Assembly: GCA_023264435.1 (NCBI GenBank)
Contig: JAHFMK010000042.1
Span: forward strand, 1 to 5,532
Direction of reading: 5' to 3'
Source of the DNA: Candidatus Kaiserbacteria bacterium
GTDB taxonomy: Bacteria; Patescibacteriota; Minisyncoccia; Phycocordibacterales; UBA918
Length of the DNA stretch: 5,532 bases
Part shown: piece after piece, positions 5,227 through 5,532 of the stretch
Numbering within the stretch: position 1 is the stretch's first letter
Layout: the number at the start of each line of letters is the position of its first letter
Notes under the pieces: generated by a model
The model's database searches: none
Told to the model about the DNA's origin: nothing
Seen by the model: only the letters and a program-made list of their open reading frames with translations
Made by a program: the position numbers and the translations under genes

Positions 5227-5532
5227 ATGAAAAAAATTCTTGTTTTCCTTGGGAATCCCAATAATGAGTCATACACCGGGAGATTGGCAGACGCATACGT
5301 AGAAGGAGCACAAGAAGCAGGGTATATTGCGGAGCGTATCAATATTGGTGACCTCAATTTTGACCCAATTCTCCATAGTGGCTATCATGCCATTCAACAG
5401 CTAGAACCCGACCTGGTCATGCTCCAAGAAAAAATAAAAGAAGTAGATCATGTGGTATTTATTTATCCAAACTGGTGGTGCAGTATGCCGGCTGCCTTTA
5501 AAGGCTTATTTGACCGTATGTGGCTTCCAGGC
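5227..5532 (+). CDS. Flavodoxin-fold NAD(P)H (quinone) oxidoreductase, N-terminal part (3' end outside window)
   Basis: 102 residues visible, open to the window end. It matches the Flavodoxin_2 family (NQO1/MdaB/KefF-like), FMN- or FAD-binding enzymes that reduce quinones or related acceptors with NAD(P)H. Seen: first strand KKILVFLGNPNNESYTGRLA, a phosphate-binding region that the family usually begins with a G-H/N-P-N-x-x-S pattern; INIGDLNFDPIL (38-49), typical of the following strand and loop; VDHVVFIYPNWWCSMPAAFK (73-92); and GLFDRMWLPG at the end. The YPxWWxSMPAxxKGxxDR signature (80-97) is the strongest evidence. Family members are about 190-270 residues, so about half is missing. The precise substrate and subfamily cannot be told from this part. 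No Shine-Dalgarno sequence precedes the ATG. It lies beyond the terminator and is therefore probably not part of the ATP synthase operon. It may serve redox balance or detoxification. Confidence 0.9.
   Translation, partial: MKKILVFLGNPNNESYTGRLADAYVEGAQEAGYIAERINIGDLNFDPILHSGYHAIQQLEPDLVMLQEKIKEVDHVVFIYPNWWCSMPAAFKGLFDRMWLPG

Overview
The window is the F1 half of an F-type ATP synthase operon plus the start of an unrelated gene, all on the + strand. In order it holds the 3' end of atpF (b), atpH (delta), atpA (alpha), atpG (gamma), atpD (beta) and atpC (epsilon). A 99-residue protein of unknown function follows, then a perfect inverted-repeat terminator, and finally the first 102 codons of a flavodoxin-fold NAD(P)H quinone oxidoreductase cut by the window end. 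The order b-delta-alpha-gamma-beta-epsilon is the classical bacterial one, so a, c and the membrane anchor of b are expected just upstream, outside the window.

The organism looks like a member of the Candidate Phyla Radiation (Patescibacteria), most likely a parcubacterial lineage. This is inferred from several traits together: trimmed accessory subunits (a 128-residue delta and an 84-residue epsilon without its helical C-terminal domain), moderately AT-rich DNA, packing with gaps of 1 to 3 bases between most genes, no clear Shine-Dalgarno sequence at any start, and a short A-tract/T-tract terminator abutting the next promoter. All seven complete stop codons are TAA and there is no in-frame TGA, so nothing suggests a UGA-recoding lineage. 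No single marker here fixes the taxonomy.

The catalytic core is intact: alpha and beta carry P-loops, beta has its catalytic Glu and Walker B Asp, alpha has its arginine finger, and gamma has both terminal rotor helices. b and delta form the peripheral stalk, gamma and epsilon the central stalk, and alpha3beta3 the catalytic head. The main departures from textbook enzymes are the shortened delta and epsilon and a few substitutions in normally very conserved motifs of alpha and beta. The 99-residue protein lies 18 bases after atpC and before the terminator, so it is probably co-transcribed with the synthase.

The only non-coding stretch of note is the 60 bases between the small gene and the oxidoreductase. 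It holds the terminator and a probable extended -10 promoter placed so that the oxidoreductase mRNA could be leaderless. No tRNA, rRNA, CRISPR array, mobile element or sign of recent transfer was seen. This is mainly a housekeeping region, and I do not see a wholly new system in it.
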